From NCBI GenBank assembly GCA_030681635.1, contig JAUXRT010000349.1, positions 1 through 17,762 on the forward strand: a stretch of DNA of 17,762 nt. Direction: 5' to 3'. Below the pieces are notes generated by a model. It was not told where the DNA came from. It worked only from the letters and a program-made list of their open reading frames with translations, and did not search any database. The DNA comes from Reyranella sp. (GTDB lineage Bacteria > Pseudomonadota > Alphaproteobacteria > Reyranellales > Reyranellaceae). Positions 1 through 7,553 of the stretch are shown here, piece by piece. The first letter of the stretch is position 1; each line of letters begins with the position of its first letter. The position numbers and the translations under genes were made by a program.

Positions 1-2
1 AC

Positions 3-86
3 GCCGGCAACGTGCTGAACGCCGAACATCGCCAGGCCTTCTTCAAGGTCTGGAACGAGCGCAAGCACGGCGCCCGGAAAGGCTAA
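3..86 (+). CDS. C-terminal end of an unidentified protein (partial)
   Basis: The window opens inside a reading frame of 27 codons that ends in TAA and has no start in view. The visible peptide is charged and contains A-E-H-R-Q-A-F-F followed by a basic tail. It faintly recalls the LTxxQ-type ends of Spy/CpxP or periplasmic heavy-metal sensor proteins, which often precede two-component pairs. That resemblance is weak and is inference only. The position directly before the response regulator, in the same orientation, suggests it may be part of the same transcript. Confidence 0.5.
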   Translation, partial: AGNVLNAEHRQAFFKVWNERKHGARKG

Positions 87-143
87 TGAGCCAAGGGCTA
101 ACGGCAGATGACATCGGGACGGCGCTGGCACGATACTGACGCA

Positions 144-839
144 ATGGCCGAGCGCATCCTGATGATCGACGACGACAACCGCCTCGCCGGGATGGTTCAG
201 GACTATCTCGGCGGGGCGGGCTTTCGTGTGACCGTGGCCGGCACCGGCCGCGACGGCGAGGCGCTGCTGAAGCGCGAGACCTTCGACGCGGTGATCCTCG
301 ACCTCATGCTGCCCGACGCCGACGGCCTCGACCTCTGCCGCAAGCTGCGCGCCACCAGCGACGTGCCCATCCTGATGCTGACCGCCCGTGGCGAGCCGAT
401 GGACAAGGTCGTCGGCCTCGAGATCGGCGCCGACGACTATCTCGCCAAACCCTTCGAGCCGCGCGAGCTGCAGGCCCGCCTACGCGCCATCCTGCGCCGC
501 AAGGGCGGCAGCGGCACCGCGCCGTCGGAAATTCTGCGCTTCGGCCGCCTGGAAATCGACAAGGGCGCCCGCGTCGTGCGGGTCGACGGCGAGGAGCGCA
601 CCATCACCTCGTATCAGTTCGCGATCCTGCTGGCGCTGGCCGAACGCGCCGGCCGCGTGCTGTCGCGCGACGCGCTGATGGATGTGCTGAAGGGCGAGAA
701 GCTCGAAGCCTTCGACCGCTCGGTCGACGTCCATATCAGCCGTATCCGCGCCGCCATCGAGGACGATCCCAAGAAGCCGCGCCGTATCTTGACGTTGCGT
801 GGGACAGGATATGTGTTCGCGAGGGATCAGGATCGATGA
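144..839 (+). CDS. OmpR/PhoB-family response regulator
   Basis: A 231-residue two-component response regulator. The N-terminal receiver domain (about residues 3-118) has the acidic pocket D9-D10, the phosphoacceptor D53 in a LDLMLPD context, T80 and the conserved K102 followed by P-F. The C-terminal winged-helix DNA-binding domain (about 130-228) ends in the typical R-G-x-G-Y motif. The start at 144 (MAERILMIDDD) matches where the receiver fold normally begins. An in-frame ATG at 108 with AAGGG about ten bases upstream would add twelve residues and cannot be excluded. The cognate kinase follows on the same strand, separated by a palindromic repeat rather than overlapping as is usual for such pairs. 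The signal it senses is unknown. Confidence 0.93.
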   Translation: MAERILMIDDDNRLAGMVQDYLGGAGFRVTVAGTGRDGEALLKRETFDAVILDLMLPDADGLDLCRKLRATSDVPILMLTARGEPMDKVVGLEIGADDYLAKPFEPRELQARLRAILRRKGGSGTAPSEILRFGRLEIDKGARVVRVDGEERTITSYQFAILLALAERAGRVLSRDALMDVLKGEKLEAFDRSVDVHISRIRAAIEDDPKKPRRILTLRGTGYVFARDQDR

Positions 840-852
840 CTGTCCTTCGATT

Positions 853-962
853 CCCCCTCACCCCACCTCTCCCCTCAGGTGCCTGTGAAGGCACCGAAGC
901 GGGGGAGAGGAGTCCGAGAGTCATGTTCCTCTCCCCCTTGGGGGAGAGGCTAGGTGAGGGGG
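853..962. repeat. Large palindromic intergenic repeat with nested hairpins
   Basis: The outer arms CCCCCTCACC (853-862) and GGTGAGGGGG (953-962) are perfect inverted repeats. The arms continue inward with CCTCTCCCC near 866-874 against GGGGGAGAGG at 940-949. Inside lie a small perfect hairpin GGTGCC/GGCACC (878-883/890-895, six-base loop) and a further pair GGGGGAGAGG (901-910) with CCTCTCCCCC (928-937). The whole can fold as a branched structure. C-rich palindromes of this CCTCACCC/CCTCTCCCC type are common as dispersed intergenic repeats in alphaproteobacteria. It fills almost all of the 133-base gap between the regulator and the kinase, so it may affect mRNA stability or coupling of the two genes. 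Confidence 0.8.
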
Positions 963-972
963 TGCGCTAGCC

Positions 973-2226
973 ATGCAGCGCCTCTACCTCCAGTTCTACG
1001 TCACCATCCTGGTCGTGCTGGCCGTGTTCGTCGGCGCGGCCGTGCTGCTGTGGCGGGTGGCCGACGACGACAACCGCACACCGCAGTATCTCGACGTCGC
1101 GGCCGAGCTTACCGGCGCGCTGCTGCCCGAGATTAACGCGCCTCGGCCCGACCAGCAGCGCGCGATAGAAGCGCTGCAGCGCAAGCTGCGCTTCGACATC
1201 GCGCTCTACGAATCCGATGGCGACCTGATCGCCATGGCGGGCAAGGTGCCGCCGCGCTTCAACGTCGAGCGCGCGCGCGTCGGCTGGCGGCGCGGCCCGG
1301 GCGGGCCCAACTTCACGCTGCAGCTGCCCGACGGCCGTTGGCTGGTCGCGCGCCAGGTGCGCGAGCGGCCCAACCCGATCTTCTGGATCGCCGCGGCGCT
1401 CGGCATGGTGGCCATCGCGGTGGCGATCGCGGCCTTCCCCGTGGTACGCGGCCTCGGCCGGCGGCTGGAACGGCTGCGCGCCGGCGTCGATCGCCTGGGC
1501 GGCGGCGACCTTGCCGCGCGTGTAAAAGTCGAGGGCCGCGACGAGGTGGCCGCGCTGGCCGAGAGCTTCAACCGCTCGGCGCAACGCATCGAAGAGCTGG
1601 TGACCGCGCACCGGATGCTGCTGGCCAATGCCAGCCACGAACTGCGCACGCCGCTCGCGCGCATCGCCGTGGCCGCGGCCCTGCTCGGCCAAAACGCCGA
1701 CCCGAAGACACGGGACTCGCTGAAACAGGACGTGGCCGAACTTGACCAGCTCATCGAACAGATCCTGCTGGCGAGCCGCCTCGAAGCCGTGCCGACCCTG
1801 GAGCATCGCGAGCCGGTCGATCTGCTGGCGTTGGCCGCCGAGGAGGCCTCGCATTACGACCTTGAGGCGACCGGCCAGCCCGTCACCGTTTCGGGCGACC
1901 GCACCCTGCTGCGCCGGCTGGTGCGCAACCTCGTCGAGAACGCGCGGCGCTACGGCGGTGAGGGCCCGATCACGGTGTCCGTCACCGACGAAGGCGGCCG
2001 CGCGGTCCTGAATGTTTCCGACCATGGACCGGGCGTGCCCGAGGCCGAACGCCAGCGCATCTTCGAGCCCTTCTATCGCCTGGCCGGCGGCGCCGAGACC
2101 GGCCGCGGCAGCGGCCTCGGCCTCGCCCTGGTCCTCGACATCGCGCGCCGCCACGGCGGCGACGCGGTGTGCCTCGCGGCGGCCGGTGGCGGCAGCCGGT
2201 TCAGGGTGGATCTGCCGGTGGTGTAA
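973..2226 (+). CDS. Sensor histidine kinase with HAMP domain
   Basis: A 417-residue membrane sensor kinase and the likely partner of the regulator upstream. Transmembrane segments are at about residues 7-28 and 135-155 and enclose a periplasmic sensing region of about 105 residues. A HAMP linker follows (about 155-210). The DHp motif N-A-S-H-E-L-R-T-P-L carries phosphoacceptor H222. The catalytic ATPase domain shows the N box (NLVENARRYG), G1 (DHGPG), F box (FEPFYR) and G2 (GRGSGLGLAL). No residue needed for kinase function looks lost. There is no strong ribosome-binding site, as the repeat lies directly upstream. Part of its DHp region is duplicated about 8.4 kb downstream (10079-10228). Confidence 0.93.
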   Translation: MQRLYLQFYVTILVVLAVFVGAAVLLWRVADDDNRTPQYLDVAAELTGALLPEINAPRPDQQRAIEALQRKLRFDIALYESDGDLIAMAGKVPPRFNVERARVGWRRGPGGPNFTLQLPDGRWLVARQVRERPNPIFWIAAALGMVAIAVAIAAFPVVRGLGRRLERLRAGVDRLGGGDLAARVKVEGRDEVAALAESFNRSAQRIEELVTAHRMLLANASHELRTPLARIAVAAALLGQNADPKTRDSLKQDVAELDQLIEQILLASRLEAVPTLEHREPVDLLALAAEEASHYDLEATGQPVTVSGDRTLLRRLVRNLVENARRYGGEGPITVSVTDEGGRAVLNVSDHGPGVPEAERQRIFEPFYRLAGGAETGRGSGLGLALVLDIARRHGGDAVCLAAAGGGSRFRVDLPVV

Positions 2227-2249
2227 TCAACCGACCAGGTTGCGCCGCC

Positions 2250-3524
2250 TCATTTCGGCAGCAGCGCCTGCACGCCATCGGACATTTCAGTCATTGCCGC
2301 GTCAGCGTTCGTCCGGCCTTCATAGAGACCCGCCAGCGCGCGCTTGATTGCGTCGATGATCTTGAGCCCGTTATCGCCGGGGTAAGCATACCACCCGGTA
2401 AGATAGGGCATGAGCTTGGCGCTCTCTGCGAACAGCGGGTGCTCTTGGTAAAATTTGCCGAGCAGCGCCGGGTCGGAAATGGCTTTGGTGTTGGTGGGCA
2501 TATAGCCAACCATCTTCACTTGATAGGTCGTGCCGATCGGACCCGTGGCGAATTTGATGAACTCCCAGGCCGCCTTCTGCTTGGCAGGATTGGTCGTGTG
2601 GATGATCGCGAGATTGCCGCCGGCCGACATTCTGGCTTTGTCGCCGGTCATTGGAATCGGCAGGATCCCCCACTTGAATCGCTCCCCGATGTTGCGGTCC
2701 GCTTGACCGATTGTCGAGCTGGACGAAACGGACATGCCCATGCGGCCAGCGAAGAACGACTGGCGTGCCGCCGACACCGACATCGGCTTCATTTTGCCGA
2801 CATCTCGCATCTGCTGAACCGTGGCCATTGCCTTGCGGCCTGCGGGGCCGTTGAAGGCAACCTTCATGGTCTTCTCGTCGACCATCTCGCCGCCAAAACT
2901 GTTGACCATCATTTGCCAATACCAGTCCGGCGCGGAATCCATGCTCATGTGGAAGCCGCTGTCCGTATCCGGGAGCAACGCAATCTTCCCGGCAAGCGCC
3001 ATGATCCCATCCCAGGAGGTCGGCATCTTGTCAGGATCGCCGCCTGCCTTTCGTACGAGGTCAGCGTTGTAGAAAATCAGCGGTGCGGATATCGCGAACG
3101 GCAGGCCATACTGCTTGCCGTACATCGTGCCAATTTTGAGAAACGTGGGATCGTCGCCGCGTGTCCTGAACGCAGGATCGGCGGCAATGAGCGGCCCAAG
3201 ATCGACGGCGCTGTCTCGATCGACAAAGGTGCGCAGATAAGGGAGTGCCTGAAGCGTTACATCCGGCAACGTCTTGGTCAGCGCCGCGCGCAGCGACTTC
3301 TGGAGCAAGTCGCCGTACGTATCACCGGGTATGAGAAACCGCACTTTGACGTCGGGATGGAGCTTTGTGAAGTCGTCCGCGATCCGGACCAGCGCGTCCT
3401 TGAAGATCTGCGGCATGGGATATTGGACGGTAATCTCCGTCTGGGCTGCCGCCGGCTGGCCAAAGGCCGCCACCAACATCACGCCAATGCCACTCAATGC
3501 TGCTCTCGCTAGCGTAAACCGCAT
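2250..3524 (-). CDS. ABC transporter solute-binding protein (family 1, UgpB/sugar-like)
   Basis: A 424-residue periplasmic binding protein. The start at 3524 is chosen because GGAGG lies seven bases upstream and because the protein then begins with a clear signal peptide (MRFTLARAAL, hydrophobic core, A-A-A-Q cleavage site near residue 27). A longer in-frame start at 3593 would overlap the upstream HAD gene and bury the signal peptide. The mature protein has the family-1 extracellular binding protein layout: an ITVQYPMP first strand, a F-Y-N-A-D-L hinge motif near the middle, and GGNLAI followed by K-Q-K-A-A-W-E-F-I-K-F. It would deliver ligand to the permeases at 5815-7547. It is encoded on the opposite strand, 26 bases after the HAD phosphatase, so the two are probably co-transcribed. 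Sugars or glycerol-3-phosphate-like compounds are typical ligands of the family; the actual ligand is unknown. Confidence 0.92.
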   Translation of the reverse strand: MRFTLARAALSGIGVMLVAAFGQPAAAQTEITVQYPMPQIFKDALVRIADDFTKLHPDVKVRFLIPGDTYGDLLQKSLRAALTKTLPDVTLQALPYLRTFVDRDSAVDLGPLIAADPAFRTRGDDPTFLKIGTMYGKQYGLPFAISAPLIFYNADLVRKAGGDPDKMPTSWDGIMALAGKIALLPDTDSGFHMSMDSAPDWYWQMMVNSFGGEMVDEKTMKVAFNGPAGRKAMATVQQMRDVGKMKPMSVSAARQSFFAGRMGMSVSSSSTIGQADRNIGERFKWGILPIPMTGDKARMSAGGNLAIIHTTNPAKQKAAWEFIKFATGPIGTTYQVKMVGYMPTNTKAISDPALLGKFYQEHPLFAESAKLMPYLTGWYAYPGDNGLKIIDAIKRALAGLYEGRTNADAAMTEMSDGVQALLPK

Positions 3525-3550
3525 GGTTTCCTCCAGTTTCTCTTCTTTGG

Positions 3551-4240
3551 TCAGTCCGCTTCCTTGATCAGGGTCAGCAGGTCGAGCGGGCACGCAATCA
3601 ATGCGTCCGCTCCGGCAGCGCTCAAGGTGTGCGCCGGGTAGTAACCGTAACTTGCGCCAACACAGGCCATGCCGGCCTGAACGGCTGCCTCCATATCGTG
3701 TGGCCCATCGCCGACATAGATCGACTGCGAAGCGGTGGCGCCACTGAGTTCAAGTGCCGCGATCAATGGAGCAGGATGCGGCTTGCGCTCGATCGTGTGC
3801 TCCGCGCCAATCAGCACGGTAAGGTCGGAGATATCGATCAGCCGGGTGTTGCTGAGATCAAGAGCTGCGCGCTGATGGCCCTTGTTGGTGACGATGCCTA
3901 TGCTCCTGCCGAGGGCGCGCAACTGAGTGAGCATCGCCTTGGCACCTTCATAGGACTGAACATCGCGGGCACCGTTGGCGACATAGAATTCACTGTACGC
4001 GGCAAGGCAATCGTCGACCGACTTCTCCGTGGCCTGGGAGAACACTTCGATTGGTCGCATCGCCAGCAACTTCTGAAGATCGGCATGACTTGTCAGGGCG
4101 AATGGGACGCGGAGTACCGAAGCGAATACGTGGTGGTATGCATTCACGATCGCCGCCCGTGAATCGACAAGCGTGCCGTCGAGGTCGAAGAAGAGGTGAA
4201 ACCTTCCGGCCAACGACTTGCCTGTCACGTCGAGATTCAT
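3551..4240 (-). CDS. HAD-superfamily phosphatase (phosphoglycolate phosphatase-like)
   Basis: A 229-residue HAD hydrolase with a complete active site. Motif I is FFDLDGT with nucleophile D19 and acid/base D21, motif II is I-V-T-N-K, the motif III lysine is in E-R-K-P-H-P, and motif IV is V-G-D-G-P-H-D. The helical cap inserted after motif I places it with the Gph/PpaX-like subfamily, which hydrolyses small phosphomonoesters. It precedes the binding-protein gene by 26 bases. Together with the GpdQ-like phosphodiesterase in the opposite operon it could remove the phosphate from the monoester produced after uptake; this is an inference from context. Substrate specificity cannot be read from the sequence. 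Confidence 0.88.
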   Translation of the reverse strand: MNLDVTGKSLAGRFHLFFDLDGTLVDSRAAIVNAYHHVFASVLRVPFALTSHADLQKLLAMRPIEVFSQATEKSVDDCLAAYSEFYVANGARDVQSYEGAKAMLTQLRALGRSIGIVTNKGHQRAALDLSNTRLIDISDLTVLIGAEHTIERKPHPAPLIAALELSGATASQSIYVGDGPHDMEAAVQAGMACVGASYGYYPAHTLSAAGADALIACPLDLLTLIKEAD

Positions 4241-4309
4241 CGATCACCCGCAAACTGCCAAGGCGATGCTTTAGGTAGCGAGCGCAGACCGAGCAATACC
4301 TAAATTGAC

Positions 4310-4319
4310 CTAGTGCAAT
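4310..4319 (+). promoter_or_regulatory. Candidate operator CTAGTGCAAT in the promoter gap of the HAD/binding-protein genes
   Basis: The 91-base gap between the regulator's stop codon (4332) and the HAD start (4240) contains CTAGTGCAAT. This matches nine of ten positions of CTAGTACAAT at 5754-5763, upstream of the permease operon. A weaker relative, ACCGAGCAAT, lies 22 bases before it at 4288-4297. The presence of the same element in both gaps suggests one regulator, most simply the MocR-like protein encoded between them. No convincing sigma-70 promoter was recognised in this gap. Confidence 0.4.
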
Positions 4320-4331
4320 GTCACAGGCCTA

Positions 4332-5705
4332 TCAGACGTAGCGAGGCGCCGAGCGCAACGTGGCTGCGACCGTGCTCAGCGCGTGGGTCAGCTCATCACG
4401 ATCCGACGGCGCGCCGAGGCAGAGGCGGATGGCGTGTGGGACGGCGCCGCGGCCAACGACAAAGCTATGGGGGTACGAAGTCATAACGCGCGAGTTCGCC
4501 AGTTTCTCCACGAACTCGTCGGCGCGCCATCCAGCCGTCAACGTCAACCAGGCATGTGTGCTGGAGGGCTCGCTGCGTAGGCCAAAGCCGGCAAGCTGCG
4601 CGGTCGCAATGACGGATCGCGCCGCGGCTTCCTTCTTTTGCCATTTGATGAAGTGCTGGATCTTGCCCGATGCAAGGAGGCGAGTGGCTATTTCAATAGC
4701 AATCGGCGAGGCCATGCCCATCGACATGGACATGCCCATCGCCAGGCGTTCGCTGCTGCCCGGGGGGCCAGCCACATATCCGACCTTGCACCCTGGCCCG
4801 AGGATGCGTCCGAGACTGGCGATAACGTAAGTGCGCTCGGGCGCCAGCGCGGCGAGCGCCGGCGGGGCGTCAGGAAGGTGGAGGCCATAGAGAACGCTTT
4901 CGACGATCTGAATTTTGTGACGTCGGGCAATCTCGACAATAGCTTCACGCCGACCAAGATTGAGCGTCGCGTTGGTTGGGTTATGCAAAGTCGGCGTGCA
5001 ATAGAGCACACGCGCCTTGCTGTCGGTACAAGCTCGCTCCAGGGCGTCCGGCAACAATCCGCCCTCGTCCATATCGACGGGGTAGAGCGAGCGCCCAAGC
5101 AGAACCGAGACAGCCTTCATTGAGGGGTCGGTCAGGCGCTCTGTGAGGATTACGTCGTCGCGCTCCGCCAGCACGCCAAGCGTAACCAGCATCGCATGCT
5201 GGCCGCCGTTGCAAACCAGGACTTCCGGCGGTGCGGCCGGAACACCGAGACGATTGAGCCACGACGCGCCGGCCTCGCGATAGCCCGCCACTCCGGCCGG
5301 CGTATGCGCGTCGAGCATGGTGAGCAGGCGCTCGTCGGTGATCGCGAGTTTGGCGGCCTCGTGGACTATGCTCCCGAGCGGAGGCGTCTGTACGCGGTAC
5401 ATCGCAAGGTCAATGATGCCGGGCGGCGGCGCTTCGGCACGCGGCGATTTCATTCCTCGCGACACGGAAGCGACGAATGTGCCGCGCCCGACATGGCTCG
5501 TCAGCAGGCCACGTCGCTCGGCCTCCCCATAGGCACGACTGATGGTGGCAATCGCAGTCCCGAGTTGCCGAGCAAGCTCACGTTGGGTCGGAAAGCGCTC
5601 GCCCGGCACAAGATCGCCACGGGACAGGGCCACTTCGATCGCCGCTACGATGCCGAGATAACGCGGGCGGACCGCGCCGTCGATGCTCAGGCGCATTTTC
5701 GTCAT
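4332..5705 (-). CDS. MocR-like GntR regulator with degenerate aminotransferase domain
   Basis: A protein of about 457 residues fusing an N-terminal GntR winged helix (PTQRELARQLG, then I-S-R-A-Y and V-G-R-G-T-F-V) to a fold-I aminotransferase-like domain, the MocR/PdxR/GabR architecture. The usual S-x-S-K-x-x-x-P-G-x-R motif reads S-L-G-R-I-L-G-P-G-C-K, so the PLP-binding lysine is arginine. The E-D-D-P-Y-G motif reads E-S-V-L-Y-G, so the pyridine-binding aspartate is serine. The substrate-side HNPTN motif is kept. A methionine-rich run (MGMSMSMGM) lies shortly after the altered site. The start is uncertain: ATG at 5726, 5705 and 5696 are in frame, and 5705 is chosen because a weak AGGA precedes it. 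Its position between the two transport transcripts makes it their likely regulator. Confidence 0.88.
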   Translation of the reverse strand: MTKMRLSIDGAVRPRYLGIVAAIEVALSRGDLVPGERFPTQRELARQLGTAIATISRAYGEAERRGLLTSHVGRGTFVASVSRGMKSPRAEAPPPGIIDLAMYRVQTPPLGSIVHEAAKLAITDERLLTMLDAHTPAGVAGYREAGASWLNRLGVPAAPPEVLVCNGGQHAMLVTLGVLAERDDVILTERLTDPSMKAVSVLLGRSLYPVDMDEGGLLPDALERACTDSKARVLYCTPTLHNPTNATLNLGRREAIVEIARRHKIQIVESVLYGLHLPDAPPALAALAPERTYVIASLGRILGPGCKVGYVAGPPGSSERLAMGMSMSMGMASPIAIEIATRLLASGKIQHFIKWQKKEAAARSVIATAQLAGFGLRSEPSSTHAWLTLTAGWRADEFVEKLANSRVMTSYPHSFVVGRGAVPHAIRLCLGAPSDRDELTHALSTVAATLRSAPRYV

Positions 5706-5814
5706 TGCACAACTGCCATCCTGCATTATAGGCTAATACAATACATTAATGAACTAGTACAATCTGGAATTGCCTCTCGGCGAGGAATATCCGGAGACCC
5801 GGGAAGGAAACGAC
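5704..5814. promoter_or_regulatory. Divergent promoter and direct-repeat operator region
   Basis: This AT-richer gap separates the divergent regulator and permease genes. CTAATACAAT (5733-5742) and CTAGTACAAT (5754-5763) are direct repeats exactly 21 bases apart, two helical turns. A related inverted copy, GTTGTGCAAT on the minus strand (5713-5704), covers the regulator's start. MocR-type regulators such as GabR and PdxR are known to bind direct repeats. For the plus strand, TTGCAC (5705-5710) and TATAGG (5727-5732) with 16-base spacing could form a promoter. For the minus strand, TTGTAC and TATTAG with an 18-base spacer overlap the repeats. The repeats would therefore sit on both promoters. 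All promoter assignments are by eye. Confidence 0.5.
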
Positions 5815-6711
5815 GTGCGGCTGACTGGAATGCTCAGCTTTGAGAAGCGGCGCGAGAGGGTGGCCTGGCTGTTTGCAGGGCCCGCCACTTTGCTGCTGAT
5901 CGCGACGTTGATCCTTCCATCGCTGACCATCTTTATTTTCGCGCTGACGGACTGGCAATTCGGCCAATCGGCCGTTCGCTTCGTCGGCCTCGCCAATTTT
6001 GTAGAGTACTTCAGCGACCCTCAGTCGCGTCAGACCTTGATCAATACACTGGTGTACGTCGCCGTTACCGTTACGGGTTCCGTCGTGCTGTCCCTGTCGG
6101 TGGCAGTGCTGATCGAGAGCCTGCCGTTTGGAAGAACCTTCTTCCGCGCCGTCTACTTCCTACCGGTGGTCTCGACGTTCGTCGCCATGGCGACGGTCTG
6201 GGAATTGATCCTGCACCCCACGATGGGCCTGCTGAACATCTCTCTGCGATTTGTCGGCCTTGCTGGCTATGACTGGCTTCATGACCGCTCGACGGTGATG
6301 CCGACGCTCTGCCTTATCGGCATCTGGGAAATGCTGGGTTTCAACATGGTGCTGTTCCTCGCCGGCCTGAAGGCGATTCCCAGGGACTATTACGAGGCGG
6401 CCGAGATCGATGGAGCCAGCTCAGCCTGGAGCCGGTTCTGGACAGTGACCTGGCCGCTGCTCGGGCCGACGACCCTTTTTGTCGTAGTGATATCCGCCAT
6501 ACGCGCATTCCGGGTCTTCGAGTCGGTTGCGGTACTCACGCGCGGCGATCCCGGCGGTGCGTCAGACGTGCTGCTCTACAGCATTTACAAGGAGGGATTC
6601 GGCTTTCTGCGGATCGGCTACGCCTCGGCGATCACGGTCATCTTCCTTTTGACGCTGCTCGTATTGACACTGGTGCAGGTCAGATTTGCCGACAAGAAGG
6701 TGCACTACTGA
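5815..6711 (+). CDS. ABC transporter permease (MalF/UgpA type)
   Basis: Inner-membrane permease of about 298 residues. The GTG at 5815 is chosen as start because AAGGA lies about seven bases upstream; a TTG at 5770 and an ATG at 5830 are alternatives. The protein has six hydrophobic segments beginning with AWLFAGPATLLLIATLIL. It carries the EAA loop (Y-Y-E-A-A-E-I-D-G-A) that contacts the ATPase, as in carbohydrate-type MalF/UgpA permeases. It is the first gene of a tight plus-strand operon. Its TGA shares one base with the ATG of the next permease, implying translational coupling. Confidence 0.92.
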   Translation: MRLTGMLSFEKRRERVAWLFAGPATLLLIATLILPSLTIFIFALTDWQFGQSAVRFVGLANFVEYFSDPQSRQTLINTLVYVAVTVTGSVVLSLSVAVLIESLPFGRTFFRAVYFLPVVSTFVAMATVWELILHPTMGLLNISLRFVGLAGYDWLHDRSTVMPTLCLIGIWEMLGFNMVLFLAGLKAIPRDYYEAAEIDGASSAWSRFWTVTWPLLGPTTLFVVVISAIRAFRVFESVAVLTRGDPGGASDVLLYSIYKEGFGFLRIGYASAITVIFLLTLLVLTLVQVRFADKKVHY

Positions 6712-7547
6712 TGGCCGCGCGTCGCCGGCAACTCGCCCACCTGCGCAGCTTCACGATCCTGACGCTGGGTGCGGTCATCATGCTCGCACCTTATGTCGTG
6801 ATGCTCTCGACTTCGCTGAAATCCCAGGAGCAGCTCTTCGCCGCCACCTTCCAGCTTATCCCGAGCCCATTGCACTGGAAGGAGAATTTCAGCCGTGCGC
6901 TGCTGGAGGTGCCGCTCGGCCGCTTCATGCTGAACGGCGTGGTGGTGTGCGCCGGCATCCTGGTTGTCCAGGTGTTGACGGCGGTTCCTTGCGCCTATGT
7001 TTTGGCCAAGATCGATTTTCGCGGCCGGGAAACGCTTTTCGCCATCGTGCTTGCGGCGCTCTTGATCCCGCATCAGGTGACGGCGATCCCCGTCTACGTG
7101 GTGCTGGCAAGCGGCAACCTGCTCGACACATTCCTTGCACTGATCGCTCCCTTCTCGACGTCGGCCTTCGCGATCTTCCTGTTTCGTCAGTTCTTCAGGG
7201 GAATTCCCGATGATCTGGTGAACGCCGCGCGCGTGGATGGCATGAGCGAATGGACGATCGTCTGGCGCGTGATCATGCCGCTTGCCTATCCGGCCATCAC
7301 GGCCTTCTCCATCTTTTCCATCGTGGCGCACTGGAACGATCTCTTTTGGCCGATGGTCGTCGTCACCACGCCGGAGATGTCGACGCCGCCGCTCGGCGTA
7401 TTGTTCTTCCGCGATCAGGAGAGCGGAGGCAGTCAGGGTGCCCTGATGGCCGGTACGGTCATCATTACAGCGCCTTTGATCCTCGCGTTTCTTTTCGCCC
7501 AGAAGAAGTTCATCGACGGACTCACAATGACCGGATTGAAAGGTTAG
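6711..7547 (+). CDS. ABC transporter permease (MalG/UgpE type)
   Basis: A 278-residue inner-membrane permease of the MalG/UgpE family and partner of the preceding gene. It has an N-terminal hydrophobic segment (TILTLGAVIMLAPYVVML), further membrane segments, and the EAA loop near residues 175-190 (I-P-D-D-L-V-N-A-A-R-V-D-G). The C-terminal segment ends in K-K-F-I-D-G-L-T-M-T-G-L-K-G, the usual end of this family. The start codon overlaps the previous stop (TGATG) and the phosphodiesterase begins six bases after its stop, so it is clearly co-transcribed. Confidence 0.93.
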   Translation: MAARRRQLAHLRSFTILTLGAVIMLAPYVVMLSTSLKSQEQLFAATFQLIPSPLHWKENFSRALLEVPLGRFMLNGVVVCAGILVVQVLTAVPCAYVLAKIDFRGRETLFAIVLAALLIPHQVTAIPVYVVLASGNLLDTFLALIAPFSTSAFAIFLFRQFFRGIPDDLVNAARVDGMSEWTIVWRVIMPLAYPAITAFSIFSIVAHWNDLFWPMVVVTTPEMSTPPLGVLFFRDQESGGSQGALMAGTVIITAPLILAFLFAQKKFIDGLTMTGLKG

Positions 7548-7553
7548 AACGCC

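Noticed and set aside
86..139. A 17-codon ORF starting on the TAATG overlap with the first partial gene and ending just before the response regulator
   Set aside because: Too short, no recognisable sequence, and the regulator start has its own plausible options; chance ORF in a 57-base gap.
967..2154. Long open frame antisense to the histidine kinase
   Set aside because: A shadow of high-GC codon use; the sense strand has all kinase motifs and the antisense product is Ala/Gly/Arg/Gln-rich without a domain.
2169..3512. Long plus-strand frame across the binding-protein gene
   Set aside because: Antisense shadow; the minus strand has a signal peptide, ribosome-binding site and family motifs.
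6869..6878. ATTGCACTGG, a 9/10 inverted match to the CTAGTGCAAT operator candidate
   Set aside because: Lies inside the second permease coding sequence, single, without a partner repeat; expected by chance.
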